From Paraconiothyrium sp. Pb-2020 (Eukaryota; Ascomycota; Dothideomycetes; Pleosporales; Didymosphaeriaceae), in assembly GCA_022419385.1 (NCBI GenBank), contig JAJUBI010000005.1:1550001-1614000 (forward strand): a DNA stretch of 64,000 nucleotides. Reading direction: 5' to 3'. Within the stretch, counting starts at the first letter, position 1. The number at the start of each line of letters is the position of its first letter. Shown here in pieces: positions 34,190-45,046 of this stretch. The position numbers and the translations under genes are program-made. The notes under the pieces are model-generated. The model was not told the DNA's origin. It saw nothing but the letters and a program-made list of their open reading frames with translations, and searched no databases.

Positions 34190-35070
34190 ATGCAGTTCAC
34201 CACCTCCACTTACCTCACCACCGCTGCCCTCGTGGCAGCACGACTGTTTGCAGCTTTCCCTTCCCCATGTACTGTCTACCAGATTGGTCTCTCTAGCAGT
34301 AATAGCGCCATCAACAATGCTATCGTCACTATGAAAACGGAACCCCCGGTCAACACCTCCCCGAACGCCCTAGGCATCTTTTCGACTGGCGAGCCTCGCA
34401 ACTCCTACACTTTGAAATCCGTTGGCCCGTCCCCGAACAAAGTCCTATACGAGCTCCAAGGCACAATCCGCCAGATTCACCTCGTCTCACCGGCAGGAAA
34501 ATCGCTCTTGGTCTCTACGACATCCCCATTGGCGTAGAACCCAAGCCCGCTGAAGATGAGATGAGTGTAGCGGACAAATGGTGGGTTCTGGAGAAGGAAG
34601 GGAAGATGACTCTCAAGGTGGCTGCTAGGTATAAAGGAGATGGTAGCAGTTTGTTGGACGCCTCATCTGGACGCGCGTGCAGGGGCAACTCCAAGATCGA
34701 ATACATGCTATACCGGTATGATGGTAGATCATCCTCCTTTCATCATTGCTCATAACTTCACAGAATGTCGCGGCAGCTGTTAACAACGTCAGGCCTCAAC
34801 GGTCTCGAAAACTACGTGCTAGGCTGCGAAGGCGTTATCACACTGTACATCCAAGAGGTGAACTTATCGCCTACAAGGGGCGGGTTCCTCACTGGAGTAA
34901 CTGCTCCCGCGGCGACTCTTACGGGATACATAACCGGCGTATCGACACCAACGTTTATTTCTGTCGGTGGTGCAAAGTCGACTTCGCCCACTTACGAAGG
35001 CTCTGCGAGTCGAATGGTTTTTGGTACATTTGTAGGACTGGTTGGGTTTGCTTTGACCTACGCCTTTTGA
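34190..35070 (+). CDS. Secreted GPI-anchor-type protein of unknown function, frameshifted as read
   Basis: A signal-peptide-like start (TTAALVAARLFAAF) opens exon 34190-34715, with the second exon at 34764-35070. The two exons total 833 nt, not a multiple of three. The first frame stops at 34537, while the downstream frame holds good coding sequence: GLYDIPIGVEPKPAEDE, then VADKWWVLEKEGKMTLKVAA, on to a tail (SRMVFGTFVGLVGFALTYAF) with a hydrophobic end directly at the stop, like a GPI signal. The mismatch is one base, and the A-run at 34498-34501 is the natural place. Whether this is a true mutation or an assembly error cannot be told. Family and function are unknown. Confidence 0.55.
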
Positions 35071-36100
35071 TCTAAAGGTATATAGCGGTATTCACTAGCT
35101 TTGGTAACTATTGGAACAAATTATTCGGGAAATTCCTGGGGATTTTGGTGGTCAACGTACCATTCCCAATGCGATAAACTGTAGCACATTGTATTTGACT
35201 CACTATCTACGGTATAATACAGATTCTGCGATTCGTTCGTTCCTTTCTCTTCTTTTTGCCATCTATGTGGGCGAACCAAAGGCGGCCTTCAGTTGCATTC
35301 TTATCTGTTGCTGGACATGGCTCTTCTGATCAAGCATGGCTCGTATGTTCAATATTGGCTCTTGAACCAAGACTTGTCTCTCAACTTACCACAAGCGTTG
35401 AGGCAACCGTAACCGCACGGCGGGCTAAATCCCTGCAACTTACCAGTCTCTGTGCTTTACCTGGTTCCCGGATTAACTCAATTAACCTTACCGAGTATAA
35501 ATGCCGACACAATCCCTGAACCTAGTTCACCACAGCCAGCTTCGAATATTCGATAGAAATTCCTGAGACTAACGTAAAATCTCCATCCCATTAAGAAGCT
35601 TAGTTCTTAAAGCTCACCGTCTAACCCTCCCAATCTTGTTATTGTTCAGAAACCACACACAATTTAACTAACCTTGCCAAAAGTCGGCTAGATCGCCTTA
35701 CCGCCTACTGGGTGGCCACCTGCAACCAGGAGGCGTGCCCCGAGGCCTGCTCCTGATCGATCCAGTACAATGTCGGAGTTGTTGTTGATCACGGCCAGGA
35801 GAAGTTTTTCATCAACGCCTCGACTTGAACGATCTCGAGGACAAGAAATACTATGTAGGCTTTTGTTGTGGTTAACCTTGCGATAGAGGAATTTGTTGGC
35901 TCTCTGGTGGAAACAGAGTGCCTCAGGTTGATAATGAAGCTACCATACCTTTCGTATGAGAAGCATTCTTGTTTTGGCAACGAGAGTGAAGACAGATACT
36001 CACCGATCACACATATCATCATTTCAGCAAGTCTAGTCATCAAGAGGAGAGTCTTAGCATAACAACATACCAACCCGAACAACGCCTGTATCCCGTTGTT
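35071..36100. other. Intergenic region
   Basis: No gene is recognised in this 1-kb stretch. It contains moderately AT-rich sequence. Confidence 0.35.
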
Positions 36101-36508
36101 ACACAGTATATCATGACGCGATGTCCACCATCCCCGCAACCGCGGCAGATCTGTAAGGTACATACCGCACGCACATTTCTCCGGCGCCGTTTCGCAACTA
36201 TCATCGTAAATCCTCCAATAACGTCCCCCGCACTCTTGGCATACGCTGACGCTTTGACGAAGACCTCCTGAGACCGGGGTAAAGGATGGCGAAGCTGTGG
36301 GGAGCGAGCCGAGGTTGGGGTAGTCGCGAGAGTGGAGGGGGTATTCGCACCAATAAGAGGGGTTCTTGGAGCGGCGGATCCCCAACTTACGCGAGCAGAC
36401 GTTGGAGGAGCCGGGAGGAGCAGATGCACGATCAGACGCTATCAAGGGTGTGGCTAAATGAATTGCACGTAGTGTGTGCAGGTATGTGCAGGTAGCTGGG
36501 ACTACCAT
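36101..36508 (-). CDS. Possible small protein with zinc-ribbon-like cysteines (weak)
   Basis: A minus-strand frame from the ATG at 36508 contains VSVCQECGGRYWRIYDD followed by CETAPEKCACGMYL. This is a CxxC...CxC arrangement that could bind zinc. The frame stays open well beyond, to 35789, but the part after about 36100 looks non-coding, so an intron or stop is probably missed. An overlapping frame on the same strand is proline-rich and less convincing. Its start lies 98 bp from the GH51 start on the other strand. Confidence 0.25.
36452..36458 (+). promoter_or_regulatory. GGCTAAA, XlnR/Xyr1-type motif upstream of GH51
   Basis: A perfect GGCTAAA on the coding strand lies about 150 bp upstream of the arabinofuranosidase ATG. 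The motif, distance and orientation fit the known control of hemicellulase genes by XlnR/Xyr1. Confidence 0.45.
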
Positions 36509-36605
36509 GCTAAAAAAACTGGTTCCTGTGGTACATAAGGTCTGCCTGGACGCTTCTTGACATCATGAGAACCATTGATCACTTCAATTGATCTCTCGCG
36601 TGAAG

Positions 36606-38885
36606 ATGGTCATTCTCAGACACGCGCTCGCGGTGGCGGCTTGCGCTGCTCAAGCAGTGGCCGTCGATGTCTTCGTGAAGTCGTCTGGCGGCAACGAGAC
36701 TGGCAAGTTTGGACATCCGTTTGGCTACGGTTTTCTCCACGAGGTGAGACTCTCCCCAGGGCCACGCAACAATTGATGCTCTGGTGTCTTTTGCTAATAC
36801 ATTGCAACAGGATATCAACAACTCAGGTGATGGCGGCATCTACGCCGAACTGATCCAGAATCGCGCGTTCCAGTACTCCAAAGAGTTCCCAGTCTCTACA
36901 GCACACTATTTCCCCATCAACAGTGCGAGTCTTAGCATCCAGAATCTTTCGGTGCCTCTATCTAAAGCTCTTCCTGCATCTCTGCGAGTGGCTGCAGGAA
37001 GTAATAGCACTGAATACAGCACTGGCAGGATTGGATTCGAGAACGAAGGGTACTGGGGCATCGCGGTTAGCCAGCAGAAGTACACCGGGTCTTTCTGGGT
37101 TAAGGGTGCCTATAAGGGTTCTTTCATCGCATCGCTGCAGTCAAACCTTACCAACGACGTCTTCGGATCTGTTGAGGTGGTCTCGAAGGCTGTTGACAGT
37201 GAATGGGTAGAGCATGAGTTCGAGCTGGTGCCGGAGAAGGATGCGCCAAACTCCAATAACACCTTTGCAGTCACTTTCGATGTGGGGGGCACCAAGCACG
37301 GTTACTTGGACTTCAATCTCATCAGCTTGTTCCCACCAACGTACAAGAACAGAAAGAATGGATTGCGTGTAGACATTGCGGAGGCACTCGCGGAGATGAA
37401 CCCGCATTTCCTTCGCTTTCCAGGAGGCAACATGCTTGAGGGTCTGACTAACGACACGACACACACTGGGACTGGAAGGACACCCTCGGTCCACTAAAGG
37501 ACAGGCCTGGCTTCCAGGGTGTTTGGGGATACCAACAGACACACGGACTAGGCATTATGGAGTATCTCGAGTGGGCCGAGGATATGGATCTGCAAATTGG
37601 TAAGCATTTTCGGATATACGTGAGTAAAGGCTTCTCCGACTCTAACATTGAGAAGTGCTCGCGGTATGGGGCGGTCTTGCCCTCAATGGCGACGTAACCC
37701 CCCAAGACAAACTGCAGCCCTTCATTGAGGACGCCCTGAATGAAATCGAGTTCGTTGCTGGTCCCGCTAATTCGACCTGGGGAGCGAAGCGTGCGGCGCT
37801 TGGGCATCCAGAACCCTTCGAGCTGAACTATGTGGAAGTTGGTAACGAGGACTGGCTTGCCGGATACCCTGGTGGATGGAACTCGTACCGCGAGTACAGA
37901 TTCAAGATGTTCTTCGACGCCATTACGGCAGCCTACCCGCATATCCAGGTCATCGCCTCAGCCGCTACGAGCGACCCAGCTCCGGAAGGTGCGACTACCG
38001 GCCCAAATACAGTAGAAGGCCTCAACTTCACCGAGACGCCCGGCGCCATTGGCGACTACCACCCATACCGCCGGCCCGATGAGCTCGTCGAAGAGTTCGA
38101 TCGCTTCGACAACGATATTGGCCATATTGTTGGCGAGGTTGCAGCTACGCACGTTAACGGAGGTCAAACTCCTCGCTGGGACGGACCTTTGTACAGTTAC
38201 CCGTGGTGGTATGTAACGTTCGTGTACGAAGTAGATATGCACAGACATAGCTACGGGCTACTTAGTTCCCTTCCCTTGACTTATGCTAACCTACGTATCT
38301 AGGCAGGGCGCAGTTGGTGAAGCCATTAGTCTCATCGGGTATGAGCGCAACTCGGACCGCATCCCTGGTACTTTCTACGCGCCAGTCCTCAAGAACGTGA
38401 ATAGGTTCCAGTGGCCGATTACTTTGCTCCAATACTCAGCCGATCCCAAGCAGACCACTAGGGCTGTGACGTGGTACTGCTGGAGTTTGTTTGCCCATAG
38501 CCCTATCAGCCATACGCTGCCGACGACGAGCAACTCGAGCTATGGTCCGCTGTACTGGGTCGCGGGTCGAGATGAAGCCAGGAACGACGCGTTGGTGTGG
38601 AAGGGTGCTGTTTACAACACTACGAATAGCAGCACGGTCCCAGTCTCAGTCAAGTTCCAGGGAGTCGCTCCTGGCACGAAGGCGAGTCTCACCGTGCTAA
38701 CGAATTCCGTTGCGGACAACTATGCATACAATGACCCTTTTACTGGAGTCAATATCGTGAACACCACGACGAGTGAGCTGAGCGCAGGAGTGAGCGGTGC
38801 TTTTGAGTTTGTGCTGCCGCAATTAAGTGTGGCAGTGCTGGATACAGGCAGAGCCGGAAATGTAACTGGCTACAGCAAGCAGTGA
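36606..38885 (+). CDS. Alpha-L-arabinofuranosidase, glycoside hydrolase family 51, with a 2-nt frameshift as read
   Basis: This secreted enzyme removes arabinose side chains from arabinoxylan and arabinan. Exons are 36606-36743, 36811-37599, 37656-38208 and 38303-38885. A signal peptide is followed by DVFVKSSGG and GYGFLHEDINNSGDGGIYAE. An N-terminal carbohydrate-binding-like beta domain comes next (SFWVKGAYKGSF), then the barrel with HFLRFPGGNMLEG. The acid/base Glu is in YVEVGNEDW and the nucleophile in HIVGEVAATH. The C-terminal beta domain ends at GNVTGYSKQ. The exons total 2063 nt, two too many. The frame before DWKDTLGPLKDRPG is lost inside the ACACACAC run at 37459-37466, and translation would stop at 37495. 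Two fewer bases would give about 686 residues, a normal GH51 length. Confidence 0.88.
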
Positions 38886-39269
38886 TGGTGGATCCTGTGA
38901 GTGTACATAGAGAAGGACGTGTAAGGAAATGTAGAAAAAGCTTGAAAGCCGATTAAAGATGTCCAGGACAAGTTTGATGTCGTCCTGGGAAGCTATGAAC
39001 ACGCTCGGACCACTCCCCGCCACTCCGCTCAACAGGCTTGAGATCGACACCAAGATGATGCCTCCATGCAGACGTGCTTACATCTGATCGGATAACTGCC
39101 TGGACTGACTCCACCTGTCATCTGTCGCGCCTTGCGTGTTATCGTGTTTGCACGTCCCAGTTGAGCCAAGCGCACATTGCTCCCCCTTTCCAAAGCGCGC
39201 GGGCGGCTGCTACTTCTCGTGGCCTCCATCAGATCGCCGCGCCCGCCGCACCTCGTTGTTTCCCTCACA
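38886..39269. other. Intergenic region, GH51 terminator side / Mpv17 promoter
   Basis: These 384 bp hold no gene. They include the 3' end of the GH51 transcript and the promoter of the Mpv17-like gene. Confidence 0.4.
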
Positions 39270-39887
39270 ATGCCGCTACCACCTATGCTCTCAGCCTGTG
39301 TGCTCTCGCTCACAATTGGTTGTGCATCGAATATCATCGCTCAGAGACTGAAGGCATACTTGGAAGATGTGCCCTTCGCCTTCGATTACACGCTCTTCTA
39401 CCAGCTCACCGCGATGGGCTTGATCACGACGCCGATCAACTACTACTGGCAAAAGTGGTTGGAGTACATGTTTCCTGGCGAGAAGCTAGTGAACCGGACG
39501 CGCACGAGCGGCGACGCGGAGAAAGGCACCTTCATCAGAGACGACGGCGAGGACAAGCGGGCGACAGACGAAGAAGTCTACGTGCGCAGCTGGGGCAATG
39601 TGGTCAAGAAAACCATCGCTGATTCGATGACGGGTGGTGCCTTGCTCAACACAACCATGTTTCTTGTTTTGCTTGGGCTTATGCAGGGCAAGACTGCAGC
39701 ACAGATTGGCAAAAACATCCGTGAGGAAGAGCTGAACATCATATGGAACTCGTACAAGGTCTGGCCGCTTGCGAACATGGTCAGCTTTGCCTATGTGCCC
39801 GTCGAGCGCCGAATCGTCTTTCTCAGCTTCTTCGGATTACTCTGGAGTGTCTACATGACATTGGTTGCTTCGCGACTCTCAGCATAA
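39270..39887 (+). CDS. Mpv17/PMP22 family membrane protein
   Basis: This single-exon gene encodes 205 residues. The start MPLPPMLSACVLSLTIGCAS leads to SNIIAQRLKAYLEDVPF, the family's first helix. TPINYYWQKWLEYMFPG is a close match to the P-x-x-x-x-W-Y-x-x-L family signature. The end has NIIWNSYKVWPLANMVSFAYVP and VERRIVFLSFFGLLWSVYMTL, matching the W-x-x-WP-x-x-x-x-x-NF-x-x-VP signature. Members sit in the inner mitochondrial or peroxisomal membrane; the exact role is unsettled. An acidic, Asp/Glu-rich insertion (about residues 75-105) lies between helices. Its stop is 6 bp from the stop of the opposed TMEM53-like gene. The start is the first ATG that keeps the helix. Confidence 0.9.
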   Translation: MPLPPMLSACVLSLTIGCASNIIAQRLKAYLEDVPFAFDYTLFYQLTAMGLITTPINYYWQKWLEYMFPGEKLVNRTRTSGDAEKGTFIRDDGEDKRATDEEVYVRSWGNVVKKTIADSMTGGALLNTTMFLVLLGLMQGKTAAQIGKNIREEELNIIWNSYKVWPLANMVSFAYVPVERRIVFLSFFGLLWSVYMTLVASRLSA

Positions 39888-39893
39888 GTAACA

Positions 39894-40727
39894 CTATGCG
39901 GGAGCTCTTGTCCACGCGGCCTGCACAGCGCTCCAGTATCGGCCCTCATCCTCTCGAATATGCCCTGCATGCGGGCTTCCCTCGAACCGAACCCTCGTCA
40001 CTTTCCAACCCCGCGCCTCCGCCTGGTCCGCGTGGTCTTCCACCTCATCGTGTCCGACCATCTCGTCCGCCTTGCTATATAGATAAACTCTTGGAGCTCC
40101 TTTGTTGAACAGAGTGGGGTCGTTCAGTTGACGACGTATGACAGTCATCATATGCTCCCTCCTGCACAACTTGCCAATCAGGAACAAAACAGCGAGAAAA
40201 AGATGAATCGTTGCAGAACCCAATAACCTCCACATCCAGAAGCGCGGCAATGACGTAGCCATCGCCTTGTGACTTCTCAGCCAGTCCCCGTTTCCCGGAG
40301 CTGAGTCCATCATCTGTGCGCGCATGGGAAGTGGAGAGCTCTCACGCTTCCTCCAAGCTTTGGCAAACTCGAGCAATTGATTACCACCGCCATTCGAGAA
40401 GCTGTGTACAAGGACTTCACCGCCTGCATCGATATGTTCCTTGACTACATCGATGGCTGGTGTCAAGAGCTTGGTGTAGGTCGGCTCGCTGCGGAAGAAG
40501 TCCCCGAGTTCATTACGTATCAGCAGTATTCGCGCTGCGGGGAACAGCTTTCGGTATGTGGTGGTATATTTGGCGATGTGTTTTGGCGCTGCGCCCATCC
40601 AAGAAAAGAAAAGTATGAGCGGCTCCCTTGGGGTGTAAGAGTTTGGGGAAACCAGATAAATGTTGATGCCGATCGTGTGAAAGTCCGCTAACGGCTTCAC
40701 CGCTTCAGTTGCTGTTGAGTTTGACAT
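39894..40727 (-). CDS. TMEM53/DUF829 (PaxU-like) alpha/beta hydrolase
   Basis: This intronless gene encodes 277 residues. PLILFFSWMGAAPKHIAKYTTTYRKLFP is the conserved opening strand and helix of DUF829, quoted here in full as the family mark is its W-x-G-A core. VLVHSFSNGGG is the nucleophile elbow (SxGG) with the candidate Ser. MMDSAPGNG and YLYSKADEMVGHDEVEDHA supply the usual Asp region, and GSPHAGHIREDEGRYW holds the catalytic His. A hydrophobic stretch at about 167-187 (TIHLFLAVLFLIGKL) could be a membrane anchor. Members include fungal secondary-metabolism proteins named PaxU and animal nuclear-envelope TMEM53; substrate unknown. It converges on the Mpv17-like gene. Confidence 0.88.
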   Translation of the reverse strand: MSNSTATEAVKPLADFHTIGINIYLVSPNSYTPREPLILFFSWMGAAPKHIAKYTTTYRKLFPAARILLIRNELGDFFRSEPTYTKLLTPAIDVVKEHIDAGGEVLVHSFSNGGGNQLLEFAKAWRKRESSPLPMRAQMMDSAPGNGDWLRSHKAMATSLPRFWMWRLLGSATIHLFLAVLFLIGKLCRREHMMTVIRRQLNDPTLFNKGAPRVYLYSKADEMVGHDEVEDHADQAEARGWKVTRVRFEGSPHAGHIREDEGRYWSAVQAAWTRAPA

Positions 40728-42505
40728 CTTTTGTCGCTGGCGATCTTGAAGAGCGCTCTGGAAATGCTTTAACGAGTAGGCTCCATCGGCAACGGCACAA
40801 TAAAGCGCCCGAGCCTTTTGACTGGTGTCTTGCTCTCAGCGTTTTAGCTTTGGAAGCCGCGAGAACGGTCAATCAGCAGTCCGCTTGGCGTCCAATAACC
40901 GAGGTACTTCACTGATTGGATATGACATATGGACTTTGGCCGATCTCTGATGGCAACTCTATTGTTGTTGCTGGGTCGCATCAAGATAACGAAATGTTAC
41001 ACGTCTTCGTTAGGGTTGCTGTGTCGTCCACGTTCCGAGTCACCAGCCACACTGCTTCTGCACTTGGCGTCCATCAAAACGTGGCGGCTATCCAATCGTA
41101 AGGATGGCACACTACATACATGGGGCTATGCAATCATGATTGGGATTGCGAACGTATCTCTGCATCAGTCCGTCCACCACTAGCACACCTGGATCGTCAC
41201 GGCGAGGCGCAAGGACTATACTAGATGAACACCACAAATACTAAGATAGCGCCGTCACAGCGGCGACTGCCACGTCTGCATATGCATGTTCAACGGTCGC
41301 TCCGAGCACACGAGTAGCATTAGTGTGCACGAGAATCCTAGAAGATGGACACGTGATCTGGGAATTGCGAAGCACAGGAGGCTTGGGACGTAGGTGGGTC
41401 AGGTGGTGGACAGGGAGATGAGATACACCACAGTGCTTTGTTGCCCTCCATTGGTCCAGGTTGAGCGAGCCAAGTGCCCGACTTTGTGCTCTACACCTCC
41501 TGTTATGTGCAATTAAATGTGGACAGCCTTTAGCTGCGTCGTGTCAATGCCCATTCTCTCTCTTTCCATACAGTGGACAGCTGACTGTGATCAGTTTTAG
41601 GCATTGGCTGCATGTCCACGCCGTCTCCCATGGCTTCGTGATCTCAATTGAATGTTGCCCGACTGAGGAGTTGCATTATACGATGGGTAATTTCGCCTCT
41701 AGCGTACTATTTTAGGTGACATCCTGACGAACGAGCCGTCGAATCCTAGCGCTTAGGCACCCATTCTCTTGACATCTCAAACGTCCGGAAGAAAGCCGCA
41801 TTATCTGGAAATTCCTCAAGGCAACATATGAGATGGAACCTGAGCTACAGCGGCTTCTAAGTTGTTTTCGGCTGAACGTGTTAAGGCGATTGGAGATTGC
41901 GACGCCCTGATTAGAATGAATGAAACTGGTATCCTTTCAAAATGTCGCGAAGAGTAGGCTGAAGAATAAGCAAAACCTCTCTGACGCTACTGGAAAGAGA
42001 GCGACGCTAAGAACGTCTGCGGCTAGGCTGATGAGGGCCTTATTTGGGATCTGCAAAAACAACTCCAGTACTCGTCGCAAGCCAGCATGCAAAGCATTGC
42101 CCCTAAGACTACAAAGCACGTCGTTTTCGACTTCTAGCAGTGGGGTCCACTTGGATAAGAGAGTACATCTAGGTGCTGGATACCATAGGTACTCATACCT
42201 ACATGATGTTCAGTTGCGCACCAAATTTCGGAGTTTGACACTGCACTTTGGGGGCCAGAAGACACATGAGACTATGCGGGAAGGGATGAGCCAATCGCAA
42301 GCCCCACCGTTCACTATGTTCGGGAAATTCAGGCCCCCAGAGGATTGTCTGAGCCTCAGTAGCACCCCCCTCACGAAAGTACATGTCTGGGCCTTCTCTC
42401 CATTACCAAACAACCGTCTGTCCGCGTATCATTTCTCGTTCCTGGTCGTTCCCCTTATTTCTACACGCTAGACGAAGAGCGTGACGTTTGCACAAGTCGC
42501 CCATC
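40728..42505. other. Gene-poor intergenic region
   Basis: No gene is recognised in this 1.8-kb stretch. The longest frame (plus strand, 41920-42471) is basic and Ser-rich without family features and looks accidental. Confidence 0.4.
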
Positions 42506-43556
42506 ATGCGGCGAACTTCGACGTTATTGCATGGATTGCTTCTGGGAGTCTGGGCCGGCTTGGGTCACGCTGACTGCTACGCGCACGATGGTATGCTCCT
42601 TTGTAGCGCTCTGTATGGAGGTTTTGCTGACTCATTGGATGTATAGGAGTCTTAGCGAAGAATTCCGCATACTACACGGAGGACTTTGAGATGGTGTCTT
42701 GTGGGAACGGAACAAACAATTGCTGCTTTCAAGGAGATAAGTGCGGCTCCAACTTGTTGTGCCATGACAGCAATGGGAACCCTACTCGGCAGTACTGCGC
42801 CGTTTCTAATTGGGATGGATGCTCAACACTCTGTGCGGGTACGTTGCCCATCCCTTACCGGCTGTAATCTTTGGGCAAGCTGACTTCGCTCGCTCAGATT
42901 TCGCGACCCATGGAGGCACATTGCTTGTCGACTGCGGGAAGAACATGTACTGCTGCGGAGCCGGCGAATCGGACGACGCATGCTGCAACGACGATAATGA
43001 TCATTTCTTCGTTGACCCAGAGACTGGTGAAGTGAAACACCCATCCAAAGCCACAGGTGCGTCTGCAACCGCTTCTCCGACTTGGTGGACGGTTGACAGC
43101 AAAGCACTGCTAGCTGCCACAAGCACCTCATCGGCATCGTCGGCATCGGCTACATCTGCGTCTATCACAGACTCTTCGAGTTCATCTAGTACCGCGCCGC
43201 CCTCGTCCACACCTACGAATACCGATGCACCCAAAGAGGAGGAATCTAAAGGTATATCTGCCGGTGCAGGCGCTGGGATAGGCATCGGAGCGGCTGCTGG
43301 TGTAGCTATTATCGCAGGCCTGGCCTGGTGGTTGTTAAAGAGGCGGAAGCAGCAGAATGTATACGAGGCACCGGCAGAACAGCAGCACGCGAACGGAGCA
43401 TTCCCGAATGGAGCATATGCCAACGATCCCAAACACAACGACTACTACGCACACACAGGCGCTCAACCTGCTCAGGCTGCCACAGAGCTACCGCCGCAAG
43501 AGCTCGATGGAATGATGCAGCGGTCAGAGATGCATGGAGAATCGAGTCGCGTTTGA
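42506..43556 (+). CDS. Cysteine-rich single-pass membrane protein (fungal surface sensor-like)
   Basis: Three exons, 42506-42590, 42647-42838 and 42898-43556, sum to 936 nt and 311 residues. A signal peptide (LLHGLLLGVWAGLGHA) precedes an extracellular cysteine-rich part with CYAHDG, VSCGNGTNNCCFQGDKCGS, YCAVSNWDGCSTLC and CGKNMYCCGAGESDDACC. A Ser/Thr-rich stalk of some 50 residues follows, then one membrane helix (GIGIGAAAGVAIIAGLAWWLL), a basic RRKQQ stop-transfer and a cytoplasmic tail rich in Asn, Ala and Gln. This layout resembles wall-stress sensors of the Wsc/Mid2 kind, but the cysteine spacing differs from the WSC domain. Many ascomycetes have such proteins; function unknown. Confidence 0.8.
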
Positions 43557-44055
43557 CGAGGACTGATAAATCGAAGTTCGTTCATGTTCAAGCAAATACC
43601 CAATATCTACATTTTAGGCTTCCAGGGTATTAATCTGAGTGGGGAAAAACATAACTCATTCAGCGGCTGTTGCGTAGCTATGCTTTGTTTCGAGTGACTA
43701 TTGCATTACTCATTGCTTCTCCACTAACTAATTACACTTACAGCACAGCGGCCACTTCCAGAGTCGTGATACGGAAGGCACATCCAAGACGGGTGTCTGA
43801 TGGCCACCATCTGAAACAGCAAAAACAAGAGGGGCAGGCGTTATCCGTAATCTACTTCGTACTGCACAGCCCGCCTCTCGTTTTCCACCCTTATTCATCG
43901 CCCCGTCAATATCTATATATTTACCTTTAGACTTCAGGTTTTCATACGTTCCACACTGGTTTTATGACTTGAGGCACTCTGAGACCAGCCTCGCAATACG
44001 GCGTAGCGAAATCAAGATATGAAGAAACAACACGAAAGCATTTAGAATCATAGCT
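43557..44055. other. Intergenic region
   Basis: These 500 bp hold no recognised gene. A TATATATT stretch near 43914 is AT-rich sequence without other features. Confidence 0.35.
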
Positions 44056-44645
44056 AAGTTACTGGACCTCGCAACAGAGACTCGGCTTATGATATTCTCC
44101 TACGATTCGACACCCAGTTCTTCGTCATCACATCTCCGCACATTGACACCAAATTGCGATCACCCAGCTAGTGGTGGTGTTCATATGCCTGTTTTCGTGT
44201 GATCTGACCAATACAAAGCACGTGCGAACTCAAATCGGACCCCTGCTGCAACTGATTAGATCCAATTAACGACTTGCATTGTCTTGAATGTTCGCTCACA
44301 TCCAACACACATGAGCCTGCTATCCGTCAGCAAGCAGCTCTATAACGAAGCGAGTGATGTTTTTCAGGACCATATTTCCGCTTTCAACCATCCTGCAGAC
44401 CTCAATTGTTATTGCTGGCCAAGGTGTCTGGGCAAATGCAAGAAGAGGATTTGACGACACTGCGGCGACTATCTGTTTCGAAGTTTCGAAAATCCCCATG
44501 TATGGAACATAGCCCTAAGACAGGTGTATCTTCCCAGCAGGTCAATGACTTTAGCCAGTCCGCACTCTCCAGTGCTCAAGCCAGTACAACTTTGTGTTCG
44601 CGGGGACTTCCACCGGGCACAGGCTCACAAGGTGTTCTTGGCTAG
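44056..44645 (+). pseudogene. Degenerate 2EXR/F-box-like gene
   Basis: Pieces of the large fungal 2EXR family are present in order but in different frames. They are LLDLATETRLMIFSYD (44060-44110), equivalent to the family start LLDLPTEIRLMIY; MSLLSVSKQLYNEASDVF (from 44310), matching the usual VSKQIYNEAS block; and GQMQEEDLTTLRRLSVS (44425-44475), the late helix. A frame change falls near 44400 between the second and third pieces. No ATG precedes the first. I read it as a decayed copy. The family is often amplified and lost in ascomycete genomes. Confidence 0.55.
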
Positions 44646-45046
44646 TGATCTATGAACTGGATCTTTGCCTTTAGGTTCTTGCCAATTAGCTCTTGAGCAA
44701 CTGGAGTGTGTGGACGTAGACTCTACAAGCTACTCGTTACCAAACAAGCTGAGGACGAAGAAGATTCGCAAAGGACTGAGCTCAGCAAAACAGAGCGGAT
44801 TCCTATTGAGGAAGAAGTTCAAGAATTCTTGTTCCGTACATTCGAGCCAGGAGACAAAGATGACATGGAACTCAGGCACTTGTGTACACGCATAAACTGA
44901 GAGAACTCGGAATGGTACGAGACGCACATGCGCAGTAATCGCGGAGGTAGAACATTGGTCCCGGAAAGGGGAAAAGTCGACGTTGTATTAACAGTAAGCA
45001 AATTACCGCCTAGTCTACATTTTGAAAAAAAAAAAGACAAAACAAG

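Noticed and set aside
41920..42471. 183-codon plus-strand frame
   Set aside because: No recognisable motif, no signal peptide, composition like translated non-coding DNA; it ends just upstream of the membrane-protein gene.
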